From contig JAOTOL010000997.1 in NCBI GenBank assembly GCA_034440575.1, forward strand, positions 107,501 through 171,500: 64,000 nt of DNA, read 5' to 3'. The stretch's first letter is position 1, and each line of letters begins with the position of its first letter. Shown here piece after piece: positions 1 through 10,220 of this stretch. Source of the DNA: Imbricaverruca yamaguchii. Its lineage: Eukaryota; Arthropoda; Thecostraca; Neoverrucidae. A model generated the notes under the pieces. It saw only the letters and a program-made list of their open reading frames with translations, searched no databases and was not told where the DNA came from. The position numbers and the translations under genes are program-made.

Positions 1-109
1 TACAGAATAATACATGTTGTATAGGTCGTGCATCTGTTCGGGTTTCGTGTGTTTCGCCACTCTGGCGACAGAGTGGCGCCAGTCGACTGACTTGACGTTG
101 ACGTCACAG

Positions 110-249
110 GTGGGCACCACGGTGACGGTACGTCAGCTTTTCGCACCACTGCCCGTGCGGCGCCGCGAGTTCTGCGGACGCGCGCGGCGCGAGCTCACCG
201 ACCTGCTCCATATGCTGTGGGGATACGCCCTGGTCACTGTCGGGGTCAG
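110..249 (+). CDS. PMS2: PMS2 first exon in window
   Basis: Encodes [20 protein letters not shown], the transducer-domain strand and LPVR loop typical of MutL proteins. The acceptor is the CAG at 107-109 and the donor is GTGAGC at 250. It ends in phase 2 and joins the next exon as GVR-LTCT. The upstream exon is outside the window. Confidence 0.88.
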
Positions 250-3200
250 GTGAGCCCTAGTGCTATGACCTGATTTTTATGTTTTGCTTCCCGCGGAGTC
301 GAAATGGTGGCAGCTGCCTAGTGGATGGTTGTTTTATCGATAAACAGAAGCAAGTGAAAACTTCCTTCACGCTAAAAATGCAAAGCAAAGCAGGAACTCA
401 GCAACCCATCAACCAAAATATATGCATCACCAACACTGCGTGACGTCCCTGTGACGTCACTGATCTGTCGAGGCCATCACCGCAGTTGGCTGATGCTGTG
501 GGCGGCCGTTGATCTGTGCTGATTCCTGCTGATATTAAAAGATGCAAGAGCCCACTGGCCCGTCTCAGCTCTTCTGGAATTTCAGCTGAGTTGCAGAAGT
601 CATCAGCATGTCCACATGGGATTTACAAAACGTGCTACATAGCCACCTGGCCGTGCTGTGTACATCACGCCATGTTTGCTGCTCAGTTGGCTTAGTTTGG
701 GACAGATCAGTATAGCATCGTTTGCTTCATTTCCTTGAGCTGCGCGATTTGTCCTTGATCAGCGTCGCACACCCGGCGCGTATCATGCTGTGTTAGCTGA
801 CAGCCACCTGGCGGCGGCCGCCGCAGGCTGACGTGCACACAGCAGACGTCAGATGGCAAGCGCAGCGTGCTGCTCTCGTCGTCGGGCGACGCGTCGCTGA
901 GTGGCCGGCTGGCCGGGCTGTTCGGTCAGAAGCAGCTGAGCTCGCTGGTGGCGCTGCGGTCGACTGTGCCGTCCGAGGCCACCAGGGCGGAGTTCTGCCT
1001 ACCGGGTGCCGAGTCGCCCCCTGCCATCACCGTACAGGTACCTGCTCATGCCGAGTCGCCCTCCACCGTCACCGTACAGGTACCCGCTGCTGCCGAGTCG
1101 CGCCCTGACGTCACCGTACAGGTACTTGCTCATGCCAAGTCGCCCTCCACCGTCACCGTACAGGTACCCGCTGACGTCACCGTACAGGTACCCGCTGCTG
1201 CCGAGTTGCCCCCTGACGTCACCGTACAGGTACTTGCTCATGCCAAGTCGCCCTCCACCGTCACCGTACAGGTACCTGCTGCTGCCAAGTCGCCCTCCAC
1301 CGTCACCGTACAGGTAACCGCTGCTGCCGAGTCGCTCCCTGCCGTCACCGTACAGGTACCCGCTGCTGCCGAGTTTCCCCCTGCCGTCACCGTACAGGAA
1401 CCCGCTGACGTCACCGTACAGGTACCCGCTGCTGCCGAGTCGCGCCCTGCCGTCACCGTACAGGTACCTGCTGCTGCCGAGTCGCCCTCCACCGTCACCG
1501 TACAGGTACCTGCTCATGCCGAGTCGCCCTCCGCCGTCACCGTACAGGTACCCGCTGCTGCCGAGTCGCGCCCTGACGTCACCGTACAGGTACTTGCTCA
1601 TGCCAAGTCGCCCTCCGCCGCCACCGTACAGGTGCCTGCTGACGTCACCTAGACGTCAGCGGGGGGGGGGTTGATGGCCGAGTGGTTAGTGTTGAACTCT
1701 TGGTATCAAAGGTCCCGGGTTCAACACTCGCACGACTTGAGACATTTCCCAATCCCGCGGCCCACCGGCGAAATAGTGTGGGCGGCGCCAGGAGCCGTGA
1801 TCGTGCATAAAGTGCGTGGAGAACCACCCAATAAACAAACAATATGCATCAGTGGTAGCTGGTGACAATGGAGCGATATGTGGTAGCTGAATGTAGCGTC
1901 GCCGAAATCTGCTGTTGACTGTCGCCATCGCCGATATTGAGTGAGAATTGCGGGAATGCCGTGTCTTGCTGATGTTGCAGAAGGTGACTGACGTCCATTG
2001 CCGGTGTTGCAGGGCGTGATATCCTCGTGTGAGCATGGAAAAGGCCGGAGCTCGTCCGATCGGCAATTCATCTCAGTGAACGGCCGGCCGTGTGACTACA
2101 CCAAGGTGGGGCTGGGCCGTTTGAGTTGAGTATAGGGCCGGTATCTGGGTGTTACTCCTGAATGAGGACACGAGAAGCCTGGTATTTTCGATGCACGATT
2201 TTATTGAGACTTGATGTCTGCCTGATGTTTATTTGTATTAATAACATCATTTGCCCGAACGTCGTGAACTGAAGTTCGACAGCATAACCTCAATGTCTAT
2301 ATGCTGTGCTGAAGACCGTTCCTGCAAGCCTTTCACATCCAATCGCCATGGCTGTACTGGTTGTTTGACCTCACGATGAGCGGCTGGAGTTTTCACCACA
2401 CTGCACTAGTCTGCCCTGGTAATAAGCAGCTGGAGTTATCACCGCACTGCACTAGTCTGTCCTGATAAGCGGCTGGGGTTATTGCCAGACTGCACTGGTT
2501 GTCTGCCCTGACTACAGGGCTGGAGTTATTGACAGAGCTGACTGCTTGGATGAGGTTCTGTGGATTCACTCTGGTGTCACTGACACGACGTGACGAGCAC
2601 CGCTGGCCCGGTGGTGGGCGGTGTCTGGCCACCGTTGTCTGGCTGTTGTCGCCGGCCGCGGTGCTCGCTGTTGACACGACGTGATGAGTACCACTGGCCC
2701 GGTTGTGGGCGGTGTCTGGCCACCGTTGTCTGGCTGTTGTCGCCGGCCGCGGTGCTCGCTGTTGACACGACGTGACGAGCACCGCTGGCCGGGTGGTGGG
2801 CGGTGTCTGGCTGTTGTCGCCGGCCGCGGTGCTCGCTGTTGACACGACGTGATGAGCACCGCTGGCCTGGCGGTGGGCGGTGTCTGGCCACCGTTGTCTG
2901 GCTGTTGTCGCCGGCCGCGGTGCTCGCTGCTGACACGACGTGACGAGCACCGCTGGCCCGGTGGTGGGCGGTGTCTGGCCACCGTTGTCTGGCTGTTGTC
3001 GCCGGCCGCGGTGCTCGCTGCTGACACGACGTGATGAGCACCGCTGGCCCGGTGGTGGGCGGTGTCTGGCCACCGTTGTCTGGCTGTTGTCGCCGGCCGC
3101 GGTGCTCGCTGTTGACACGACGTGATGAGCACCGCTGGCCCGGCGGTGGGCGGTGTCTGGCCACCGTTGTCTGGCTGTTGTCGCCGGCCGCGGTGCTCGC

Positions 3201-6200
3201 TGTTGACACGAGTCAAGCCCGCCGCCCCAGCTAATGTGCCACAACTGGCTGACAGATAACCAGGTTGGTGAACGAGGTGTACCGCACCTACAACCGGCAC
3301 CAGGCACCTTTCTTCGTCATTGACCTGACATTGACCCGCGAGCACGTGGACGTCAATGTTACGCCGGACAAGCGCATGCTGTTCGTGCAGAATGAAAAGT
3401 TTCTGCTGGCGTCTATCAAGGTATGGATGGGCTGTAATATCTATTGAAGTACAAGAATATAACTCAGAGTTGTGATATTTGTGAACTTTCGAACGTGATG
3501 AACAGGTACTGTATTCCATGATGCTACAGGATTGTTTTTACTGATAACAAGTAAGGATTGAACACATGTAACGACATATGCCGCCGATGTCTCCACGAAG
3601 CTCTAATCATTAGCCATCAGCTCAACTAAAAACTTGTGTAATATATTATCCGGCGCTGGTTGATCCGTAGCATTGATCTGCTCCCGATCTTCTGGTGATT
3701 TTCGTGTGATGTGGGTCTGGCAGATTTGTGGCCGCTGGCCGATGTTTGGTCTCCGGTTATGTCGATGGCTATTGGTTCCCCACCGTTGAGCGCCACCTGC
3801 CTTGCTGCAGGAGACGCTATCGCAGTGTTTTGAACAGCTGCCGTCCTCTTACACGGTGACGTCGCACGGAGCCGGCGTCCAGGCACCGGCCAGCCGTGCC
3901 GTGACGTCACCGGCGACCGTGACGTCACGACCGCTGTCCGGAGACTGGGTGTCGGCCATCAAGCGTAGTGTCACGAAGACCGAGCCGCCGGCCGCCCAGA
4001 CCAAGCGTGAGTTGACCGCCTTCACCGCTGTAGTGGCTGTGACTGTGCCGGGAGCCGGTCTCTGGTTACCAATGTTGCCCTGCAAAGGCAATTAATTGAA
4101 GCGGATCTATTCAGATACTTGGTCGATGTTCAAAGCTACTATTTTAGTTAAGTTACAGGCGCTTTGTGCGTAGGGAAGGATGCATGTTTTTTTATCTGTA
4201 GATAACTGATATAAGATTTCATTTTGCAGGCCAGTGTCTGGACCGGTTTTTCCGTCGCCTCTCAGCCTCTCCCTGCGCGTCAGTCTCCACCGACGTCAGC
4301 GCCCCGACCGACCCTGGCGGTCGGCTGGGAAACTACCGACGCGCCGCCGAAACGCCGACGAGGTCGTGTGACGTCTCCCCGTCGCCAGTGGACGACGAGT
4401 GCTCGGTGGTGGAGCAGGCGGTGGGCTCGGTAGTGGCCGACTCCAGCAGTCCGTGGTCGGACCGGGCCGAGGGCGCAAGTTCCTGTAGTGGCGCCGCACC
4501 GGCTGTGGTTCTGACGGGAGACATCGGAGGGCCCGGCAGCGCTGTGACGGTCGGTGTGCAGGTGCCGATCTGTGCGCCAGCCGATGGCCCACTGCGGGCG
4601 CGGACCGGTGATGGCGCAGGGGCCAGTGGTGACGACGCGAGAGCTGGTGGTGATGACGCGAAGGCGGCTGGTGATGGCGCGGGAACTGGTGGTGAGGGCG
4701 CGCGGGTGGCTGGTGTCCGCGCGGGCGCGGGCGGTGACGGTGCGGAGGAGGCTCTGACTGGGGCCCTCAGTGGACTGACTGATGAAGAGCAGGCGACTCT
4801 GACCGAGGTCCTCAGTGAGCCGACTGGTGAGGATGAGGACTGCCCGTCCACGAGAGGGTGCCGTGCCGGTCCGTGCGATGCATCGAGGTCTGACGGTGTC
4901 GACTGGCGGTCGAGAGTGCCTGAGGCGCCGACTGATCCGTCGACAGGACACTGTGTCTCCAGGACGACTTCTCCACGGGAACACAGTGCCGCCCCTGCCT
5001 CCAGTGACAGCGGCCCGGCCGACCGCAGACGAGTCGCCATGCGTTTCAGTCTGGACAATCTGCGCTGCCAGGTGGCAGCGCTGGCCGCGCCAGACCCGGC
5101 GGCACACGCCAGTCGGCTGTTCCGCGCCAAAATCCAGCCGTCGGAAAACGCCGCGGCCGAGGAGGAGCTCAGACTGCGCATCAAGAAGGAAGACTTCCTG
5201 CAGGTGGGTGGAATATCAGAACATGCGTTATTATTTGCAATCCTGAATCTGCCTTCTTTCTCTGCTATGTTACTACCTTAATCACCTATAACCCGCGATC
5301 TACCGAATATCCCCATGTGTTCCCTACATGCGGTCTAACTTTATACAAAACATTTTTTCACGGGCTTGCGCATGCTGTGATATTAATGTGTTGTCGCTGT
5401 TCTATTCACACGTTCCCTATCTTGTGATGGCTGTATTAAACCCTTGATGGTTGCACTTTTGCTTCGACGTTTTCACTGAGCGCAGCATGTCTTTGTACTA
5501 GGTGGTGGATTTCGTGCGTGCTGTGTAGATATCACCAAATTGTATCCAATCGCTACCATCCGACGTGTGAACGTCACATATGTGCCTCAGATGGAAGTGC
5601 TGGGCCAGTTCAACTTGGGCTTCTTGGTGACGCGACTTCGCCAAGACCTGTTCCTTATCGATCAGCACGCCTCCGACGAGAAGTTCAACTTTGAGCGGCT
5701 GAGCCGACAGGCTCTGGCCACTCAACCGCTAGTCGTGTACGTCCTCGCCTCATTCTGGCCAGTGATCAGGCCACTTAGCTGTGTTTTCGGTGTGTTTAGC
5801 TCTTTTACCTGCGCTGTTGCTTACGATTTTGCGATTGGATTGCCGTTTGATTGCCGTCCACCGTTCATGTTATTGCAGGGTAACGGAAGTTATGGCTCGT
5901 TGCAGTACCCCATCATGTCGTTGGCCAACATTGTGTTCCAATAGGAACCCGGTTATGTTGTGAAGGACACCTGTTGTTCGAGATGGGTCCATGAAAAGGC
6001 TGGCATGTGTATGTACCTCTAATCTTCCGTGAGCTTTGGTGTTCTATTTCTAGCATTTAAAATTGTCGATGTGTGTGTCACTGTAGTTTCGCTGATTACA
6101 TCATTGGTGCTGACTGCCAGCTGTCAGGATGGTTGGTGGCTGTGGGGATCACATCAACCGACTTTAATCATGCAGGGACTAACCCTACTGCATTCCACAG

Positions 6201-9200
6201 AAGTTCACTGATTGTGATCCAGCCCGCAGGATCCGGCTAACTGCTCCAGTCCTGAGGGCTGACCGGCATCGGCTCAGTCCGCAGGAGCTGTTTGGCTGCT
6301 CCAGTCCTGATGGCTGATGATCCCGCTTCACTCCGCAGGAGCTGTTTGCCTGCTCCAGTCCTGAGGGCTGATCGGTGCGTCTCAGTCCGCAGGAGTCGAC
6401 TGACAGCTCCAGTCCGCAGGAGCTGTTTGGCTGCTCCAATCCAGAGGGCTGACGATCCCGCCTCAGTCCGCAGGAGTTGTTTGACTGCTCCACTCCTGAG
6501 GGCTGATCGGTGCGTCTCAGTCCGCAGGAGTCGACTGACAGCTCCAGTCCGCGGGAGCTGTTTGGCTGCTCCAATCCAGAGGGCTGACGATCCCGCCTCA
6601 GTCCGCAGGAGCTGTTTGCCTGCTCCACTCCTGAGGGCTGACCGGCCCGCCTCAGTCCGCAGGAGTCGACTGACAGCTCCAGTCCGCAGGAGCTGTTTGC
6701 CTGCTCCACTCCTGAGGGCTGACCGGCCCGCCTCAGTCCGCAGGAGCTGCAGCTGCCGGCCGTGTCGGAGGAGACGCTGCTGTCTGAGCGACGGCTGTTC
6801 TCAGAAGCAGGGTTCCATGTGTCGGTGGACGAGACAGCGCCGGCCGGCCGTCGGCTGCGCCTGCTGGCCGCGCCCGTCGTCCAGGGCACCGTGTGTGGCC
6901 GCGCCGACTTGGAGGAGCTCATCTGGCTGCTGCAGGAGTCGTCCGGGCTGGTCACCTCACTCCGGTCAGTGGTCTAGTCACCTCACCCCAGTCAGTGATC
7001 TGGTCATCTCACTCCGGTTAGCAGTCAGTTCACTTTCTTCTGGTCAGTGGTTTCGTTGTCTCACTGCAGTCAGTGGTCAGGTCACTTGTGATAAAGCGCG
7101 TCGTGAACCACCCAATAAATCAATAAATAAATGAGCTCACTGCGGTTAGAAGCTTGCTGACTTTACCTCACCTGTGATTCTTCCCATTTCTTGTGTTGTC
7201 CTTTCCTTGTTTTGTGTGACGCCAGTTATTGGTAATCTTAGACCTGATTTAGTTTACTCATTTCGTCTTTTATATTCCATGTTTCATTTGTTGCGTTCTT
7301 CCCACGTGTGTCTTGACTATGAATGGTCTTTAAAACGCAGCATTACGACACAGATGTAACACAATATATTGGATTGCAACGTCAGGATGTGCAGGGGTAA
7401 TCTTATGCATAACCAACATCGTGCTAATTGTGTGTCCCATGGCGTGCACCGCAGAACAAATATACCAGACATGGCGTCGGGATTAAGTCATGTTAAGGAA
7501 TGGTTGTGCATGTTTTCTACGTTTTCTGGCAATAAAGCACAACTAAGAATAGCTTCTAATCGACAAGTGTTTCAGCCATTTCTTTCACGGGGAAAGGTTC
7601 TACTAATGTTCTGTTTAGAAACACTGCCGTGATTTAAACGTAGAATGTGAAAATGGTTGCCCAAAGAAGACTCGGTGTGCTGACTGCGATATGTTTGCTG
7701 GTGGATAACCCTTCGTCCGACTCGGCTATGCCTTCAGGCCGTCCCGGGTTCGAGCCGTATTGGCGTCCCGTGCCTGCCGCACCTCAGTGATGATCGGTAC
7801 AGCCCTGTCGCCGGCCGGCATGGTGCGGCTCGTGCGTAACATGGCCGAAATGGACCACCCCTGGGTGAGTTCGACGTGCCGTGGATAGGCGGGTGCCCTC
7901 CGGTGTGTGGAAACCATGCATTTCTCTCGTGGGAAACCTTTGAGCGAGTCTGTAATAGTACCACGGTGTGTTGGGTAGTCTCTACTGACGCCAGGGTGTA
8001 CGAGGTAGTCCATCAAGGTGTGCGGGGTAGTCTGTATTGATACCACATGGTGTATGGGGTAGTCCCTACTCACACTGGGATGTGCAGGGAAGTTTGTGCT
8101 AGCTACCAAGGTGCGCGGGGTAGTCTGTACAGACACCAGGGTGTGGGGTAGTCTTACTGGCACCAAGATGTATGGACGGTCTGTATTAGCACCAGGATAT
8201 GTTTGGTAGTCTGTGTTAGCACCAGTATATGTTTGGTATTCTGTGTTAGCACCAGGATGTGTGGGGTAGTCTCTACTGGCACCAGGATGTACGGGGTAGT
8301 CTGTACTGGCACCAGGATGTACGGGGTAGTTTGTACTGGCACCAGGGTGTGCGGACGGTCTACACTAGCACCAGGATGTATGTGGTAGTCTGCAATGTAG
8401 GATGTATGTGGTACCATTGCAACACGTCTAGGTGTCAGTACGGACTAGCCAGCACGCCCTCGTATCAGTATGGACTAGTCAACACGTCTCGGTGTCAGTA
8501 CGGACTAGCCAACACGCCCTTGTATCAGTACGGACTAGCCAACACATCTCGGCGTTAGTACGGACTAGCCAACACGGCTCGGTGTCAGTACGGACTAGCC
8601 GACACGCCCTTGTATCAGTATGGACTAGCCAGCACGCCCTTGTATGCGTGTGGACTAGTTGGCTAGTTCGTACTAGCCAACTAGTACGAACTAGAATGGT
8701 GTTGGCTAGTTCGTACTAACGCCGAGACGTGTTGGCTAGTCCGTACTGACACCGAGACGTGTTGGCTAGTCCATACTGATACAAGGGCGTGTTGGCTAGT
8801 CCACACGCATACAAGGGCGTGTTGGCTAGTCCGTACTGACACCGAGACGTGTTGGCTAGTCCATACTGATACAAGGGCGTGTTGGCTAGTCCACACGCAT
8901 ACAAGGGCGTGTTGGCTAGTCCGTACTGACACCGAGACGTGTTGGCTAGTCCATACTGATACAAGGGCGTGTTGGCTAGTCCACACGCATACAAGGGCGT
9001 ATTGGCTAGTCCGTACTGATACCGGGACGTGTCGGCTAGTCCGTACATACACCGAGACGTGTTGACTAGTTCGTACTAACGCCGAGACGTGTTGACTAGT
9101 CCATACTTATACGAGGGCGTGCTGGCTAGTCCACACGCATACAAGGGCGTGCTGGCTAGTCCATACTGATACAAGGGCGTGTTTGCTAGTTCGTACTGAC

Positions 9201-10220
9201 ACCAAGACCTGCTGGCTGGTCCGTACTGACACCGGAGGGTGCTGGCTAGTCCGTACTGACACAAGGGCGTGTTAGCTAGTCGTACTGACACTGATATGTG
9301 TTGGCTAGTTCGTACTAACACCGGGGCGTGTTGGATTGTTCGTACTGACACCGGGGCGTGTTGGCTATTCCGTACTGACATCGGGGCGTGTTGGATTGTT
9401 CGTACTGACACCGGGTCGTGTTGGCTATTCCGTATTGACACCGGGGCGTGTTGGATTGTTCGTACTGACACCGGGGCGTGTTGGCTATCCCGTACTGACA
9501 CCGGGGCGTGTTGGATTGTTCGTACTGACACCGGGTCGTGTTGGCTATTCCGTATTGACACCGGGGCGTGTTGGATTGTTCGTACTGACACCGGGTCGTG
9601 TTGGCGAATCTGTACTAGTATCAGAATCCGTCAGTTAACCCGTACTGACACTGGGGCGTGGTGGCTAGTCCGTACAAACACCGGGGTGTGTTGATCTCTA
9701 CTGACCGTGAAGGGGACGAGTAGCCTAGCGGTAAGTTGTCTATCTCATAGTCGAAAGATTGTGGGTTCGAGTCTCGCCTGCCGCTACTCTTCGCCCGCGA
9801 CCAATCGGCGTGAGAGATTGGCGACGCTACGTGACTCAAAGGTCGACGTGTCGTAAAACCACCACCACTGACAGAAGTAAATTCGCTAGTATGTACCGGC
9901 ATCCGGGTAACATACGCTGGAGTCGGAGCGTGTCATCGGTCGCCGGCTGCTCTACTGGTCGGAGATGACGATGAGTCAGCTGATCTCGATGGTATGTTTC
10001 AGTTGGAGGAGACTCGCCGATCACACCTGTGGTGATTACGGTGATTTTGTGCCTCGGAACAGACGTAGCTTCGCAGATTTACCTGACCTAGGTTGCTAAT
10101 ACCAGGGCACTGTTGTTATGGACGATGCGAATGCTGAGTTGTTTGTTGCAGAACTGCCCGCATGGTCGACCGACAATGCGACATCTGGTCTGTCTCGACA
10201 TGATCAAGACGGCGCCATGA
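110..10220 (+). CDS. PMS2: PMS2 mismatch-repair endonuclease, 5'-partial, ten exons
   Basis: PMS2 pairs with MLH1 to form MutL-alpha, which nicks the new DNA strand during mismatch repair in the nucleus. The exons are 110-249, 827-1037, 2013-2105, 3256-3420, 3811-4006, 4230-5203, 5591-5736, 6737-6964, 7738-7864 and 10152-10220. All joins are GT-AG and keep one reading frame (783 codons with stop). The N-terminal transducer region carries [26 protein letters not shown] and NVTPDKR. A long acidic, low-complexity linker follows. The C-terminal endonuclease region has the metal-binding motif [12 protein letters not shown] (5660-5695), ASRACR and NCPHGRPT, so the catalytic set looks intact. The ATPase N-box and Walker-like motifs must lie in exons left of position 1. 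The protein ends shortly after the CPH motif, as in the family. Identity is certain; individual borders are by eye. Confidence 0.96.
827..1037 (+). CDS. PMS2: PMS2 exon 2 of window
   Basis: Encodes [15 protein letters not shown] and the family hallmark FGQKQL. The acceptor follows CCGCAG at 821-826. The chosen donor is GTACCT at 1038, after codons for ITVQ, because ITVQ joined to GVISSCEHG of the next exon restores the family beta-strand. The minisatellite from 1008 on carries more in-frame copies of this same donor, so the true exon end could be further right. Confidence 0.85.
1008..1650 (+). repeat. 42-bp minisatellite copying PMS2 exon 2 donor
   Basis: Sixteen tandem units of 42 bp, a few shortened to 24 bp, each carrying CACCGTACAG followed in all but one by GT. 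The first unit is the real end of exon 2. Every unit length is a multiple of three, so the reading frame stays open to the stop at 1650-1652. The exon-derived part codes for TVTVQ and the intron-derived part begins GTACCTGCT. Confidence 0.93.
1661..1846 (+). mobile_element. tRNA-derived SINE, family A, copy 1
   Basis: The head is tRNA-like: an A-box-like TGGCCGAGTGGTTAGTG at 1675 and a B-box-like GGGTTCAACAC at 1718. A body follows that is shared with the copy at 49802-49977 (GACATTTCCCAATCCC, then CATAAAGTGCGTGG), ending AACCACCCAATAAACAAAC. A run of ten G precedes it. It lies in PMS2 intron 2, just after the minisatellite. I see no clear target duplication. Confidence 0.85.
2013..2105 (+). 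CDS. PMS2: PMS2 exon 3 of window
   Basis: Encodes [19 protein letters not shown] and NGRPCDYTK, the conserved GRSSxDRQxxxxNxRPC block of PMS2. The acceptor is GTGTTGCAG at 2004-2012 and the donor GTGGGG at 2106. Its length is exactly 31 codons. A second TTGCAG ends at 1980 but would shift the frame. Confidence 0.92.
2381..2545 (+). repeat. Short array of about 44-bp units in PMS2 intron 3
   Basis: Three to four diverged units of the type GCGGCTGGAGTTATCACC followed by a CACTGCACTAGTCTG stretch. It lies directly before the 91-bp array. Confidence 0.75.
2577..3216 (+). repeat. 91-bp minisatellite in PMS2 intron 3
   Basis: Seven near-identical 91-bp units beginning GACACGACGTGA; the third lacks 14 bp. 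Open frames on both strands are a by-product of the repeat. Unlike other arrays here, the unit does not resemble the neighbouring exon borders. Confidence 0.95.
3256..3420 (+). CDS. PMS2: PMS2 exon 4 of window
   Basis: Encodes [16 protein letters not shown], then [18 protein letters not shown], the end of the transducer domain. The acceptor is CTGACAG at 3249-3255; the nearer CAG at 3261-3263 would put LVNEVYR out of frame. The donor is GTATGG at 3421. Length is 55 codons. Confidence 0.95.
3811..4006 (+). CDS. PMS2: PMS2 exon 5 of window, linker
   Basis: Starts after CTTGCTGCAG with [14 protein letters not shown], which continues the helix after LLASIK. The rest is weakly conserved linker. 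The donor is GTGAGT at 4007, phase 1, joining to [11 protein letters not shown]. The frame reads on to 4095, so end placement rests on the strong donor and the phase match. Confidence 0.82.
4230..5203 (+). CDS. PMS2: PMS2 exon 6 of window, long linker and start of C-terminal domain
   Basis: This 974-bp exon codes for a Gly/Ala/Asp-rich linker with imprecise GDGA/GGDDA repeats at about 4600-4760, probably unstructured. It ends with the conserved lead-in to the endonuclease domain: [32 protein letters not shown] and IKKEDFLQ. The acceptor is TTTTGCAG and the donor GTGGGT at 5204. The coding repeats could vary in length between individuals. Confidence 0.93.
5591..5736 (+). CDS. PMS2: PMS2 exon 7 of window, endonuclease motif
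   Basis: Encodes [16 protein letters not shown] and then [16 protein letters not shown], the DQHA(X)2E(X)4E metal-binding motif of the latent endonuclease. The donor GTACGT at 5737 leaves phase 2. Joined to exon 8 it gives [14 protein letters not shown], which matches the family RLIAPQ region. Confidence 0.95.
6228..6736 (+). repeat. Minisatellite copying PMS2 exon 8 acceptor
   Basis: About ten units of roughly 54 bp, with shorter variants, each containing CAGTCCGCAGGAGCTG or a close form. The last one is the real acceptor and first codons of exon 8 (CCTCAG, then TCCGCAGGAGCTG). Each unit therefore offers a copy of the CTCAG acceptor plus about 13 exon bases. Confidence 0.92.
6737..6964 (+). 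CDS. PMS2: PMS2 exon 8 of window
   Basis: Encodes [19 protein letters not shown], then [14 protein letters not shown] and [18 protein letters not shown], the C-terminal dimerisation/endonuclease fold. Start and end were set by phase. The exon begins with the third base of a Val codon and ends with CG, completed by G of the next exon (SLRPSRV). The donor is GTCAGT at 6965. Confidence 0.93.
6945..7092 (+). repeat. Diverged short repeats copying PMS2 exon 8 donor
   Basis: Four to five imperfect units of about 26-33 bp resembling GTCACCTCACTCCGGTCAGT, whose first copy is the real exon 8 end and donor. Together with the upstream array, both borders of this exon have been multiplied. Confidence 0.75.
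7092..7135 (+). mobile_element. Tail fragment of SINE family A
   Basis: GATAAAGCGCGTCGTGAACC, then ACCCAATAAATC, matches the 3' end of the SINE copies at 1661 and 49802. The tRNA-like head is missing. Confidence 0.7.
7136..7737 (+). other. PMS2 intron 8 remainder, nothing recognised
   Basis: AT-richer unique-looking intron sequence. No conserved coding or repeat signature was seen. Confidence 0.6.
7738..7864 (+). CDS. PMS2: PMS2 exon 9 of window
   Basis: Encodes [20 protein letters not shown], then [13 protein letters not shown] and AEMDHPW. This contains the conserved ASRACRxSVMIG segment with the zinc-ligand Cys. The acceptor is CCTTCAG at 7731-7737 and the donor GTGAGT at 7865. Confidence 0.96.
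7950..9705 (+). repeat. About 30-bp minisatellite with an inverted block, PMS2 intron 9
   Basis: Units of about 30 bp of the type GGCTAGTCCGTACTGACACC. They run forward at 7950-8420 (diverged, GTAGTCTGTACTGGCACC), inverted at 8425-8660 (CAGTACGGACTAGCCAACAC) and forward again at 8690-9705. In 8761-9000 three 30-bp variants form a 90-bp higher-order repeat. Long open frames on both strands are artefacts of the array. Confidence 0.93.
8654..8694. repeat. Two overlapping perfect hairpins at the array inversion point
   Basis: Arm 8654-8667 (ACTAGTTGGCTAGT) pairs with 8672-8685 over a TCGT loop. Arm 8663-8676 (CTAGTTCGTACTAG) pairs with 8681-8694 over a CCAA loop. The two 14-bp stems exclude each other. 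Confidence 0.93.
9711..9872 (+). mobile_element. tRNA-derived SINE, family B, copy 1
   Basis: Begins GGGGACGAGTAGCCTAGCGG with an A-box-like GTAGCCTAGCGGTAAG and a B-box-like GGGTTCGAGTCTC. A shared body follows: CGCCCGCGACCAATCGGCG, then GAGATTGGCGACGCTACGTG, ending GTGTCGTAAAACC. Further copies are at 22155 and 54427. It lies in PMS2 intron 9. No convincing target duplication was seen. Confidence 0.9.
10152..10220 (+). CDS. PMS2: PMS2 last exon
   Basis: Encodes [19 protein letters not shown], then TAP and stop TGA at 10218-10220. The CPHGRPT motif supplies zinc ligands of the endonuclease site. The acceptor is TTGTTGCAG at 10143-10151. Confidence 0.97.
   Translation, partial: NCPHGRPTMRHLVCLDMIKTAP

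Noticed and set aside
1008..1650. Whole 16-unit array as constitutive PMS2 coding sequence
   Set aside because: The family needs no insert there and ITVQ joined to GVISSC is ideal; optional inclusion is kept as a finding.
1970..2012. Alternative acceptor TTGCAG ending at 1980 for PMS2 exon 3
   Set aside because: It would add 32 bases and break the reading frame.
2393..3519. Long - strand frames of 210-317 codons over the 91-bp array
   Set aside because: Repeat artefact; the + strand here is PMS2 intron 3 and exon 4.
8425..9705. CRISPR-like array
   Set aside because: Units are contiguous without unique spacers, no cas genes, and the host is an animal.
9711..9790. Functional tRNA gene in the SINE heads
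   Set aside because: The A and B boxes are present but the head is fused to a repeated body with target duplications; arms are degenerate.
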